From Desmonostoc vinosum HA7617-LM4 (lineage in GTDB: Bacteria > Cyanobacteriota > Cyanobacteriia > Cyanobacteriales > Nostocaceae), in contig JAHHHC010000026.1 of assembly GCA_019359515.1 (NCBI GenBank), positions 1 to 64,000 of the forward strand: a stretch of DNA of 64,000 nucleotides, written 5' to 3'. The notes beneath the pieces were generated by a model. It saw only the letters and a program-made list of their open reading frames with translations, ran no database searches and had not been told where the DNA came from. Shown here one piece after another: positions 1 to 7,736 of this stretch. Within the stretch, counting starts at the first letter, position 1, and every line of letters begins with the position of its first letter. Made by a program: the position numbers and the translations under genes.

Positions 1-167
1 ATTGGGGACTGGGGACTGGGGATTGGGGACTGGGGACTGGGGATTGGGGACTGGGGATTGGGGACTGGGGACTGGGGATTGGGGACTGGGGACTGGGGAT
101 TGGGGACTGGGGACTGGGGATTGGGGACTGGGGACTGGGGATTGGGGACTGGGGACTGGGGACTGGG
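1..167. repeat. Heptanucleotide STRR array
   Basis: Tandem GGGGACT and GGGGATT heptamers. Two ACT units usually alternate with one ATT unit, giving a 21-bp higher-order period with one skipped unit. This matches the short tandemly repeated repetitive (STRR) sequences known from heterocystous cyanobacteria. The array begins at the window edge, so its full length is unknown. It lies downstream of rimP. Reading frames through it (Gly-Thr-Gly-Asp-Trp repeats) are artefacts. Confidence 0.95.
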
Positions 168-206
168 GCCCCCGCTCCCGGAGGGAGTGGGGATTAGGGG
201 TAATGG
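168..206. repeat. GC palindromic unit joined to the STRR array
   Basis: An imperfect palindrome centred on CTCCCGGAGGGAG, followed by GGGGATTAGGGGTAATGGGG. The same unit occurs at 34243-34273 (14-bp perfect arms) and about 46201-46230 (opposite orientation), each time next to GGGGAAT-type heptamers. It is probably a small dispersed repeat travelling with the STRR arrays. Confidence 0.7.
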
Positions 207-309
207 GGAATGGGGACTAGGGACTAGGGACTGGAGAACAGTTTTACTCTAGTCCCTAACCTCTAGCCCTTAGTCCCTAGCCTCTAACCCCTAGCCTCTA
301 GCCCCTCGT

Positions 310-771
310 TTATCGACGTTCATCTAGCTGCACTCTAGTAATTACAGAGCGGGGAATTTCTACTACACGACCCTTTTGATTTAAGTAAACTGCTGTCTCA
401 TCCCGGCGAATTAATTGACCAGTCCACTCTTGCTGTCCATCGTGGGGAGGGGAAGTGGAAATGATTACAGGAAATCCTTTAAAAGAAATAAACTCCCTGT
501 CTGTTACTAGTTGCCGCGAAATACCAGGACTAGACACTTCTAAAACATAAGCGTCTGGAATGATCTCCGCCGCATCTAGAGAAACTTCCAAAGCACGACT
601 CATCCGCTCACAATCATCCAACCCAGTGTCCTGCTGAGGATTGCGGATATCTACCCGCAAGACTGGCGGACGTTGATTAGTATGAAAAACTACACCAACA
701 ACTTCTAAACCCAGTTCTTCTGCTACTGGTGTCGCTAAATCAGTAATTTGTGGTACTAAGGGATGAGTCAT
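310..771 (-). CDS. rimP: Ribosome maturation factor RimP
   Basis: 153-aa RimP, needed for 30S subunit maturation. The N-terminal alpha/beta domain (about 1-85) includes the family motif [12 protein letters not shown], followed by a C-terminal SH3-like domain ending in TRVQLDERR. An upstream in-frame ATG at 855 would add 28 residues, but that stretch covers a hairpin and a terminator-like element and is not RimP-like, so the ATG at 771 is chosen. In cyanobacteria rimP normally precedes nusA and infB. Here the downstream side holds an STRR array and then the window edge, so the operon cannot be followed. The leader suggests attenuation (see 785-809). Confidence 0.93.
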   Translation of the reverse strand: MTHPLVPQITDLATPVAEELGLEVVGVVFHTNQRPPVLRVDIRNPQQDTGLDDCERMSRALEVSLDAAEIIPDAYVLEVSSPGISRQLVTDREFISFKGFPVIISTSPPHDGQQEWTGQLIRRDETAVYLNQKGRVVEIPRSVITRVQLDERR

Positions 772-784
772 GCGAAAATTCAAT

Positions 785-809
785 AAAAAAAGTGGGCATC
801 GACCCACTT
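785..809 (-). terminator. Intrinsic terminator in the rimP leader (attenuator candidate)
   Basis: On the minus strand, AAGTGGG, a 6-nt loop and CCCACTT form a perfect 7-bp stem followed by a run of Ts (complement of 785-789). It ends 13 nt before the rimP ATG. A second perfect 6-bp hairpin (CGAACC/GGTTCG, 845-862) lies farther upstream in the same leader. No gene precedes it on this strand for several hundred bases, so it reads as a 5' leader attenuator rather than the end of another gene. Confidence 0.65.
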
Positions 810-904
810 CCTGCGATAGGGATATCTTCCAAGAAGTCTTGTGACGAACCATCATTGGTTCGCCGCTAATTTGAGTTTAGCGCATTTATTTGAGAGTCAA
901 GGGA

Positions 905-949
905 AATAGGGAATGGGGAATGGGGAATGGGGAATGGGGAATGGGGAAT
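905..949. repeat. GGGGAAT heptamer array
   Basis: About six tandem GGGGAAT units between the rimP leader and the 75-bp dispersed repeat. It is a variant of the STRR family seen at 1-167. No coding signal is seen. Confidence 0.85.
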
Positions 950-1009
950 TGTAATTATCTTTCTCCCCTCCCAGCCTACCTACCCGTCTTTCTTGCTCCC
1001 TCATCCCCT

Positions 1010-1084
1010 GGTCACTGAGCGAAGTCGTACCCTGCGGGAAGCAAGCTACGCGCAGCGTCTCCGACAGGAGAAGTGCATCCCCCT
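1010..1084 (+). repeat. 75-bp dispersed repeat, copy 1
   Basis: Starts GGTCACTGAGCGAAG and ends GCATCCCCCT, with internal palindromic blocks such as CCCTGCGGGAAGC. An identical copy in opposite orientation lies at 4523-4597, about 3.4 kb away. Its end touches the stop codon of the gene at 1083-2546. Fragments related to it occur near 23466 and 44930. Confidence 0.92.
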
Positions 1085-2546
1085 ACCTTGTTTTCGGAAG
1101 CGCAGTACCTTTGTCTATGACTGCTGGAACTGATGTTTGTGTTCTTAGGTGTCTGGTTTGCTCAAGAATTTGGTCTATGTCTTCTTGGGATAAACGCTGG
1201 ACGTAGTTGAGCTTGATTTCTTCTAAAAAGTCACAAAGTAAGCTCTGAATTTCTGAGAGTACCTGTTTTTTCTGGATTTCGGCTCCTAGTGCTTCGGTGA
1301 AGCGTTGTATGAGTTGACTGGAGAGTTTTGCTCCGATGGGATCTTCGATCGCACTGACTAAAGCTTTTTGGAGGTTATCTGTTAGTTGGGTTGCTATTTG
1401 CTCACTGATTTGGGTCTGTGCCTGTCCCACGCCGGGGAGATTCTGGAGGTTTCGGTAGATGGGGACTTGATGAAAAACGGTATCGATATTGTGGCGCAAA
1501 ATGGCAACGATCGCAGGTTGAATTTCGGGTAGTACTTGGTAAACTACTGTTTTGACTACAAGAGTAGCGATCGCTTCTATTTCATTAACATTATTAATGT
1601 CTATGTAAGGGCGTAAATTTTCTTGTTGCAATAACCACTTGGTTAATTCACCTCGCTGAATCGAAACCTGAATTTGATTAATTACTCTCACCACGACAAT
1701 TTCGGTGATTTCTTCAGCAAAATTGGCAACAACACTCTGATGAATTTGTCGCCTGACTGGACGAAAATTCACTAATTGTGCTTGGTCAAGACGGATGGTT
1801 ACAGGTATAATTCGCAACCATCGCCCAAAGGGGATTAGCAAGAATAGGTCATACCAACGCCACGATAGTGCTTCTAGCCAGCTTAAAGTAGGATGTCGGC
1901 GTTTGATGTAAAAGGTACGCCCTAGCAATTCAATGCCAAAGATAATCACGAATGGTAGGTCAATCATCCAGAAATGATCGACAAATTCACCATTTTCGCC
2001 AATTTGACGATAGTAATTGGAGGCAATGAGCGGTCGGATTTTCTGGTTAAAAAAATTAATTTCCTGCAACCAGCCGTTTTTGGTTAGGTATGGTTGACTC
2101 CAAAAGGTGGCAAAGGCTTGTTTTGCAGATTTTTGATTGACGCGATCGCGCAGACGATGTTTAATTTTTTCGAGAGTCCCACTCTTATCGACTCCCTCGA
2201 ATGGATTGGTGTCAATCATCTCGGCGCTGAGACGATTTAATTCCTCTAGTCTGGCTTTTGTTTGCGGCGACCTTAAACCTAGCTGACTGACCTGTTCTTC
2301 TAAGGCAGCTACCGTTTCTAGATAGTTTTGGGTGTCGCGATGTGGTTCAATACCTTTAATGCGATCGTAAATAGGGATAATTTGGGGAAAACTTCGTAAA
2401 TAAAAATCCCGTCCAGCCACGTAACTTAAATCAAACAAGACTAAACCCAAGTTTACGGCGGCAGTAATTGCCATTAATCTCTCAAACCAAAGGTTCCGTC
2501 TCTTTGGGAATTTTTGATTATTCATTGTTAGTTTTATATTATACAA
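1083..2546 (-). CDS. Conserved membrane protein of unknown function
   Basis: Up to 487 aa, and not a family I can name. A hydrophobic segment near residues 25-45 and two more at about 190-250 (around FVIIFGIELLG and WYDLFLLIPFGRW) suggest an inner-membrane protein. Long amphipathic helices follow, rich in Ile, Val, Gln and Glu. The ATG at 2525 (MNNQKF) may be the real start, because TATAAT-like sequence overlaps the first ATG and neither start has a good Shine-Dalgarno site. The stop codon coincides with the end of the 75-bp repeat, so the last residues may have been set by repeat insertion. Confidence 0.75.
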   Translation of the reverse strand: MYNIKLTMNNQKFPKRRNLWFERLMAITAAVNLGLVLFDLSYVAGRDFYLRSFPQIIPIYDRIKGIEPHRDTQNYLETVAALEEQVSQLGLRSPQTKARLEELNRLSAEMIDTNPFEGVDKSGTLEKIKHRLRDRVNQKSAKQAFATFWSQPYLTKNGWLQEINFFNQKIRPLIASNYYRQIGENGEFVDHFWMIDLPFVIIFGIELLGRTFYIKRRHPTLSWLEALSWRWYDLFLLIPFGRWLRIIPVTIRLDQAQLVNFRPVRRQIHQSVVANFAEEITEIVVVRVINQIQVSIQRGELTKWLLQQENLRPYIDINNVNEIEAIATLVVKTVVYQVLPEIQPAIVAILRHNIDTVFHQVPIYRNLQNLPGVGQAQTQISEQIATQLTDNLQKALVSAIEDPIGAKLSSQLIQRFTEALGAEIQKKQVLSEIQSLLCDFLEEIKLNYVQRLSQEDIDQILEQTRHLRTQTSVPAVIDKGTALPKTR

Positions 2547-2789
2547 TTTTTAAATATAAGTTTTCTCAAGTACTTACTATCAAGCCTTTCTACGCTAGTT
2601 TTGCTACTAATTTAAAGTACTTCTCTTGATGGATGACATAAATTATTTTTTGTACATTTCAGATAAATTTAATCACTATATGAGAAATTAATCAAAAATC
2701 GTTAATAATCGAGAAAAAGATGTTAAAGAAACTTAAAATAGCGTGTTAACATCTCTATTCTGCTGATTTGACTAAAGGAGATTTAAATT

Positions 2790-3473
2790 ATGTGGTGTGG
2801 GTTTGGAAAATCAAGCGTGGCTATCACTGCTATCTGCTTGGTAACTGCTGGCGTAGTAATTTCTGACATAGGTTTTGCTGCCCGTAAGCAAAACTATACG
2901 CCACAACAATTCCGCGCTGTATTGCGGGGATTAGGCTATAACGTCAAGGTAACAAATGCACCTTTGACGGATGAAGAAACCAAAAAAGCAATCCGTGAAT
3001 TTCAGAAAGGCTACAGGCTAAGTTCTGTTGATGGCATAGCGGGGCCCAAAACCCAAGATTTTGCTGCCAACATCATGCAAATTCTGCAAGCTAATTTGAA
3101 TGCAGTAATTAAGCCTAATCCGCCACTCCCCCGTGATCAATTTTACGGCCCTCGGACGGAAGAAGTAGTCAAGGAGTTTCAGAAGAAATATCAGCTGCAA
3201 GAAACAGGAATTGCTAATTTGGCACTCCGCCAAAAGCTGAACGAAGAAGCAAAGAAAGTTATCGGTCAGCCAGCTACCAAGCCATCACCAACAGCTAAAC
3301 CAACGGCTAAACCAACGGCTAAACCGACAGCGACGCCAACGGCGACACCGACAGCGACGCCAACGGCGACACCGACAACCACGCCAACGGCGACACCAAC
3401 AACCACGCCAACAGCGACGCCAACGGCGACACCAACAACCACGCCAACGGCGACACCTACGACTACACCCTAG
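2790..3473 (+). CDS. Secreted peptidoglycan-binding protein
   Basis: 227 aa. A signal peptide (about 1-31, ending near GFAA) is followed by two PG_binding_1-like helical repeats (about 35-90 and 95-155; FRAVLRGLGYNV... and VKEFQKKYQLQETG). The tail (about 165-227) is almost entirely Pro, Thr and Ala repeats, typical of a wall-spanning linker. AAAGGAG lies about 10 nt before the ATG. It probably binds peptidoglycan in the periplasm, and no catalytic domain is present. The tail DNA is a 12-bp-type tandem repeat and may vary in length between strains. Confidence 0.9.
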   Translation: MWCGFGKSSVAITAICLVTAGVVISDIGFAARKQNYTPQQFRAVLRGLGYNVKVTNAPLTDEETKKAIREFQKGYRLSSVDGIAGPKTQDFAANIMQILQANLNAVIKPNPPLPRDQFYGPRTEEVVKEFQKKYQLQETGIANLALRQKLNEEAKKVIGQPATKPSPTAKPTAKPTAKPTATPTATPTATPTATPTTTPTATPTTTPTATPTATPTTTPTATPTTTP

Positions 3474-3485
3474 AAATCATCAAAA

Positions 3486-3541
3486 AAATCGGCGTGAATC
3501 TCACTCTGTAAGGGATGGGAGGGACACACGTTCGCCGATTT
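3486..3541. terminator. Inverted repeat between convergent genes
   Basis: Arms AAATCGGCG (3486-3494) and CGCCGATTT (3533-3541) are perfectly complementary with a 38-nt loop. They lie between the convergent genes ending at 3473 and 3547. The loop is long for an intrinsic terminator, so the role is a guess. Confidence 0.35.
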
Positions 3542-3546
3542 AGTGA

Positions 3547-4440
3547 TTAATTCATTTGATTCGGTTCTTCTAAGGGTCTGCCCTTGGGTGTGGGTAAAAT
3601 TGGGCGGCGATCATCGTAAGGCATAGGAATATACTGAACGGTGGGTCGCCCTCCTTGGGGTTGTGGGTATAAATCCATGAGTTCATAAATCGAACGGGGC
3701 AGTCCGACTGTTATGGGCAGCCCCATTTCTGTTGCTTCCTCAACAGTGATGGGATAGTCATGGGTGACGCGTCCAGTTGTCAAAGCTTCAATAATCGGTT
3801 CGATGTTTTCTGGCTGAACTTTCTGCTTAGGTATACTATCTTTGAGTAAAGTCCGTACAAACCGCTGTACTTGTTGAATGGCTTTGCCTGAGAGGTCTGC
3901 CATAATTAGAGTTTGGTCATCAATTTCGCTGATGGGTTTATCTGCAACTACTTTTAGGATACTCGCCGCCGGATAGTTACCAAGTTGGGGATCAACCGGG
4001 CCTAAAACAGCGTTAGCATCCATAACAATTTCATCAGCGGCCAGGGCTAGCATTGTACCGCCACTCATGGCGTAATGAGGTACATAGACGGTAACTTTTG
4101 CTGTATGACGAATTAAGGCTCTGGAAATTTGTTCGGTAGCTAATACCAAACCACCAGGAGTGTGCAAAATTAAATCAATTGGTATATCTGGTGGGGTGAG
4201 GCGAATTGCCCGCAGTATCTGTTCGGAGTCTTCGATAGTAATGTAGCGAGATATAGGAATTCCTAATAAGCTAATGGACTCTTGACGGTGAATTAGTAAA
4301 ATCACCCGGCTGTTGCGTTCGCGTTGAAATTCGTGCAAAGCACGAAAGCGGCGATATTCCATCTGACGTTTTTGCCAGATGGGCTGTAAGGAAGAAAGCA
4401 GCAAGAAAATCCAGAATAAATCACCAATACCGAATCCCAT
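3547..4440 (-). CDS. SDH/ClpP-fold serine protease, membrane-anchored
   Basis: 297 aa. An N-terminal membrane segment (about 6-20) precedes a ClpP/crotonase-type domain of the SDH_sah (serine dehydrogenase proteinase) family, related to SppA. HTPGG (93-97) forms the oxyanion region, and Ser126 in AMSGGTM is the likely nucleophile. A possible catalytic Lys or His lies further on, but I cannot place it with certainty. It is likely to act on membrane or secreted peptides. The gene is convergent with the peptidoglycan-binding protein and ends just beyond the inverted repeat at 3486-3541. Confidence 0.88.
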   Translation of the reverse strand: MGFGIGDLFWIFLLLSSLQPIWQKRQMEYRRFRALHEFQRERNSRVILLIHRQESISLLGIPISRYITIEDSEQILRAIRLTPPDIPIDLILHTPGGLVLATEQISRALIRHTAKVTVYVPHYAMSGGTMLALAADEIVMDANAVLGPVDPQLGNYPAASILKVVADKPISEIDDQTLIMADLSGKAIQQVQRFVRTLLKDSIPKQKVQPENIEPIIEALTTGRVTHDYPITVEEATEMGLPITVGLPRSIYELMDLYPQPQGGRPTVQYIPMPYDDRRPILPTPKGRPLEEPNQMN

Positions 4441-4522
4441 AGAAATGATTGCTCAGATATAACGGTTGCCGTCATTATTGTGACAATTCTTAGACCGTTG
4501 CAATTCTATCTGGAGAGCTAGA

Positions 4523-4597
4523 AGGGGGATGCACTTCTCCTGTCGGAGACGCTGCGCGTAGCTTGCTTCCCGCAGGGTACGACTTCGCTCAGTGACC
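4523..4597 (-). repeat. 75-bp dispersed repeat, copy 2 (inverted)
   Basis: Exact reverse complement of 1010-1084 over all 75 bases as read. It sits between the kinase/WD40 gene and the SDH protease gene. The 60-codon frame across it is not a gene. Confidence 0.92.
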
Positions 4598-4619
4598 GGG
4601 AGAATAATTAATACCTCAT

Positions 4620-6449
4620 TCACTTCTGTCGCCAAATCTTGATGGTGTCGTCATCACCACCACTAACTAAGGTTTTGCCATCGGGACTAAAGGCGATCGC
4701 TCTCACAAAGTTGGTATGATCTGTGAGTGTACAAATCTCTCTACCTGTATGGACTTGCCACATTTTAATTGTGTGATCCCAACTACCACTAGCAAGAAGT
4801 TGTCCATTTTGAGTAAAGGCGACTGAACACACTGAATTGGAATGACTTTTGAGAGTACGAATTTCTTTGCCTGTGTAAATGTGCCACAGTTTGATGGTAT
4901 TATCGCTGCTGCCACTAGCAAGGAGTTGCCCATCTTGACTAAAGGCGACGCTGTTAATAAAGAATGAATGACCACTGAGAGTATAAATTTCTCTATTTGT
5001 GTACACTTGCCAAAGTTTGATGGTGTTATCGCTGCTGCCACTAGCAAGGAGTTGCCCGTCTTGACTAAAGGCGACTACCCCAACTGAGTCAGAATGTCCT
5101 GTAAAAGTTTGAATTTCTCTACCTGTTTGTACTTGCCAGAGTTTGATTGTACAGTCTGCACTGCCACTAGCCAAAAACTTGCCATCGGGACTGAAAGCTA
5201 CAGAATGTACCCAGCTGGCATGACCTGTAAAAGTACTGAGTTCTTTACCTGTATTGACTTGCCACAGTTTAATTGTGTTATCCCAACTGCCGGTAGCCAA
5301 AATTCCCCCTTGAGAACTGGAGGTTGGGTAAATTGGGCTAAAGGCAACAGAACTAACCATGCTGTTATGACCAGAGAACCAACGACCGAGGTGACGTAGC
5401 AACTTGCCAGTACTGAGTTGCCAAAGTCTGATTGTGTAATCGTTGCTACCACTAGCAATAATTTGCCCATCTGGACTAATGGCGATCGCTTGAACCATAC
5501 TGGAATGACCTCTAAGGGTATGGGTACATTGCCAGTTTTGTTGTTGAGGTGCGATCGCTGTAACATATTGCACCTCATTAGGTATTACGGGCGTTGTCGG
5601 TGGTTTTGTGGTTACATACTCTTCAATGTCAGAGTTTAATAAATCCAACCATTCTTTCACAGACTGAGGGCGATATGTTGACTCTAAATCCATACCACGC
5701 ATAATCGCCAGACTCACTCTATTACTAATACTGGGATTAAAATATTGCGGTGGTTCTAGGGGTATGTTGTGGCGTCTTTCGTCTGCGCTTGTAGGTATAA
5801 CTCCTGTTAATAAATTATACAAAGTTGCAGCCAGAGCGTAGATATCAATATATTCTCCTCGCGGTGCTTCTAATTCGTACTGTTCTGGCGGAGCAAAACC
5901 AGGAGTACGATAAACAGTATGCCTTTGAACGACATTGGGAACAAATTCTCTAGCAATACCAAAATCTATCAGCACAGCTTCAGGTTTATTGACGCGAATC
6001 ATGATGTTACGCGGCTTAAGATCTCGATGCAGCAGACCTTTACTATGAATTAACATCAAAGCGTCGCCAATTTGCCGGATATATGACAGTGCTTCTGCTT
6101 CAGATAGAATACCCATGCGCCTGAGACGCTGACCTAAATCTTCACCTTCGATATACTCCATCGCCATGCAAGGCATGGTTCCTTCATCAAAAATTGTCTC
6201 TATTTGTACTATGTGAGGATGGTGACATACAGCCAGCCGAACACCTTCATCACGGAAATCTTGCCGTAATTTGTTGCGGTGAAGTACCCAGGCAGGATGA
6301 TTGAGGATTTCTTCTTTGAGGGTTTTAATAACTCGCAGTTCGTCCCGTTGATTTTTGGCAAGATAGGTAATGCCTACTCCGCCTTCGCCTAGCTGGCTGA
6401 TGATAATGTAACGTCCCCCAAATAAAAGCTTTCCTGGATTCCACACCAT
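4620..6449 (-). CDS. Ser/Thr protein kinase with WD40 propeller
   Basis: 609 aa. Hanks-type kinase domain (about 13-275) with glycine loop GEGGVG (21-26), Lys42, HRDLKPRN (141-148) and DFG (162-164), so it looks catalytically intact. Residues 311-609 carry seven WD40 repeats (GH...WD or GH...LW pattern with SPDGQ/SGS turns), enough for one seven-bladed propeller used as a protein-interaction platform. No membrane segment is seen. The repeats are very similar at DNA level (internal duplications). Start ATG at 6449 places the glycine loop at the usual distance. Substrates are unknown. A second kinase and a haem sensor lie upstream. Confidence 0.95.
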   Translation of the reverse strand: MVWNPGKLLFGGRYIIISQLGEGGVGITYLAKNQRDELRVIKTLKEEILNHPAWVLHRNKLRQDFRDEGVRLAVCHHPHIVQIETIFDEGTMPCMAMEYIEGEDLGQRLRRMGILSEAEALSYIRQIGDALMLIHSKGLLHRDLKPRNIMIRVNKPEAVLIDFGIAREFVPNVVQRHTVYRTPGFAPPEQYELEAPRGEYIDIYALAATLYNLLTGVIPTSADERRHNIPLEPPQYFNPSISNRVSLAIMRGMDLESTYRPQSVKEWLDLLNSDIEEYVTTKPPTTPVIPNEVQYVTAIAPQQQNWQCTHTLRGHSSMVQAIAISPDGQIIASGSNDYTIRLWQLSTGKLLRHLGRWFSGHNSMVSSVAFSPIYPTSSSQGGILATGSWDNTIKLWQVNTGKELSTFTGHASWVHSVAFSPDGKFLASGSADCTIKLWQVQTGREIQTFTGHSDSVGVVAFSQDGQLLASGSSDNTIKLWQVYTNREIYTLSGHSFFINSVAFSQDGQLLASGSSDNTIKLWHIYTGKEIRTLKSHSNSVCSVAFTQNGQLLASGSWDHTIKMWQVHTGREICTLTDHTNFVRAIAFSPDGKTLVSGGDDDTIKIWRQK

Positions 6450-6789
6450 TAGTAATAATTGCCAAATCCTGGTATTTATTTTGGCATGGCTTCAGCTTAA
6501 CCAACAAACTTAAGTTTTGAGCGATTAAAATAGAATTACCATCAATTACTGCAAATTAGTGATTGAAAGAGCATTGTCATCAAACTCAATAATTAACAAT
6601 AATTAAATCCAGCCATCTTGAATAAATTGTGATATTACTTTTGTAATCTCTAATTGTAATATGATTTTATAAAGCTTTAGTTAAATTATGTCTGATTACT
6701 AAAATCTCTAGTTATTTAACCATGCTAGAGTAAACGATAAGTTTAACTTTGTCGGTTCCTCATAACCTTAATTGCAAGTATCTAAGAAT
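6450..6789. other. AT-rich divergent promoter region
   Basis: About 340 bp between divergent kinase/WD40 and haem-sensor genes. It is AT-rich and several TATAAT-like hexamers are possible. No repeat, RNA gene or clear operator is seen. Confidence 0.5.
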
Positions 6790-7698
6790 ATGTTAAAAAC
6801 TTTAAATTTAAAACAGAAATTTACAATCTTCTTACTCATAATACTCGTATTTGGTCTGAGTTTGAGTGGATTTGTACTTTCTTCTTTGCTCAGAGGAAAT
6901 GCTAGACAAGATATTGCTTCGACAGCGCTAATGGTAATGGAAACTATGAGTTCTGTTCGTAAGTATACTAGTACTCAAATTAATCCAGAACTAGCTGATA
7001 AATTGACTACTAGATTTTTACCACAAAGCGTGCCTGCATACTCAGCACGAGAGGTATTTGACATTTTGCGACAGAAGACAGACTTCCGCGACTTTTTTTA
7101 TAAAGAAGCAACTCTCAATCCTACTAACTTGAGAGATAAGGCTGATGGTTTTGAAACAGAAATCGTCGAAAATTTCCGAAAGAACCCAAATACTAAGGAA
7201 GTCAGTGGTTTTCGCTCAATTCCTGGTGGAGACATATTTTACATTGCTCGTCCCCTACCAATTTCTGAAGAAAGTTGTTTAAAATGTCACAGCACGGTTG
7301 AAGCTGCACCTCCAAGTATGATTGCTCTCTATGGCACAACTAATGGATTTGGATGGAAACTAAATGAAATTATAGGCGCTCAAATTGTCTCGGTACCAGC
7401 GAATAAAGTTATTAACAAAGCTAATCGATCCTCTTTAGTGATTATCTTCATTGTCTCAACTGTTTTTGTTGCAACTATCTTGTTAGTTAACTTTTTCTTA
7501 AATCGACAAGTGGTAATTCCGCTCAAGCGCATAACTCGCGTTGCAGAGGAAGTTAGCACAGGACATATGGATGTCGAGTTTGAGCAGTTATCTAATGATG
7601 AAATTGGTAATCTTGCTAAAGCCTTTAAACGGATGCAATTAAGTTTAGAAATGGCAATGAAAAGAATCAAGCGTTCTCAGGGAAACACAGGAACTTAA
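6790..7698 (+). CDS. Tll0287-like haem-binding sensor with HAMP domain
   Basis: 302 aa. Transmembrane helix 1 (about 6-30), a periplasmic DUF3365/Tll0287-like domain with c-type haem motif CLKCH (163-167), transmembrane helix 2 (about 218-240), then a cytoplasmic HAMP domain (VVIPLKRITRVAEEVSTG) and a short helix. It ends there, without kinase, cyclase or methyl-accepting output. It is likely a redox or gas sensor that signals through a partner. Flanking Ser/Thr kinases at 4620-6449 and 7737-9014 are candidates, but this is inference. The ATG at 6790 is preferred over the TTG at 6772. Confidence 0.88.
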   Translation: MLKTLNLKQKFTIFLLIILVFGLSLSGFVLSSLLRGNARQDIASTALMVMETMSSVRKYTSTQINPELADKLTTRFLPQSVPAYSAREVFDILRQKTDFRDFFYKEATLNPTNLRDKADGFETEIVENFRKNPNTKEVSGFRSIPGGDIFYIARPLPISEESCLKCHSTVEAAPPSMIALYGTTNGFGWKLNEIIGAQIVSVPANKVINKANRSSLVIIFIVSTVFVATILLVNFFLNRQVVIPLKRITRVAEEVSTGHMDVEFEQLSNDEIGNLAKAFKRMQLSLEMAMKRIKRSQGNTGT

Positions 7699-7736
7699 TA
7701 GTTCAAAATTCCAAATTCAAAAAAATACCTCACTGT

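Noticed and set aside
2..252. Reading frames through the STRR array (Gly-Thr-Gly-Asp-Trp repeats)
   Set aside because: Any frame through a 7-bp repeat without stops stays open; no start context or gene neighbours.
4453..4635. 60-codon frame across the inverted 75-bp repeat
   Set aside because: It reads the repeat in both copies and overlaps the kinase end; not conserved-looking.
4703..5578. Frames antisense to or out of phase with the WD40 region
   Set aside because: Shadows of the repetitive kinase/WD40 gene.
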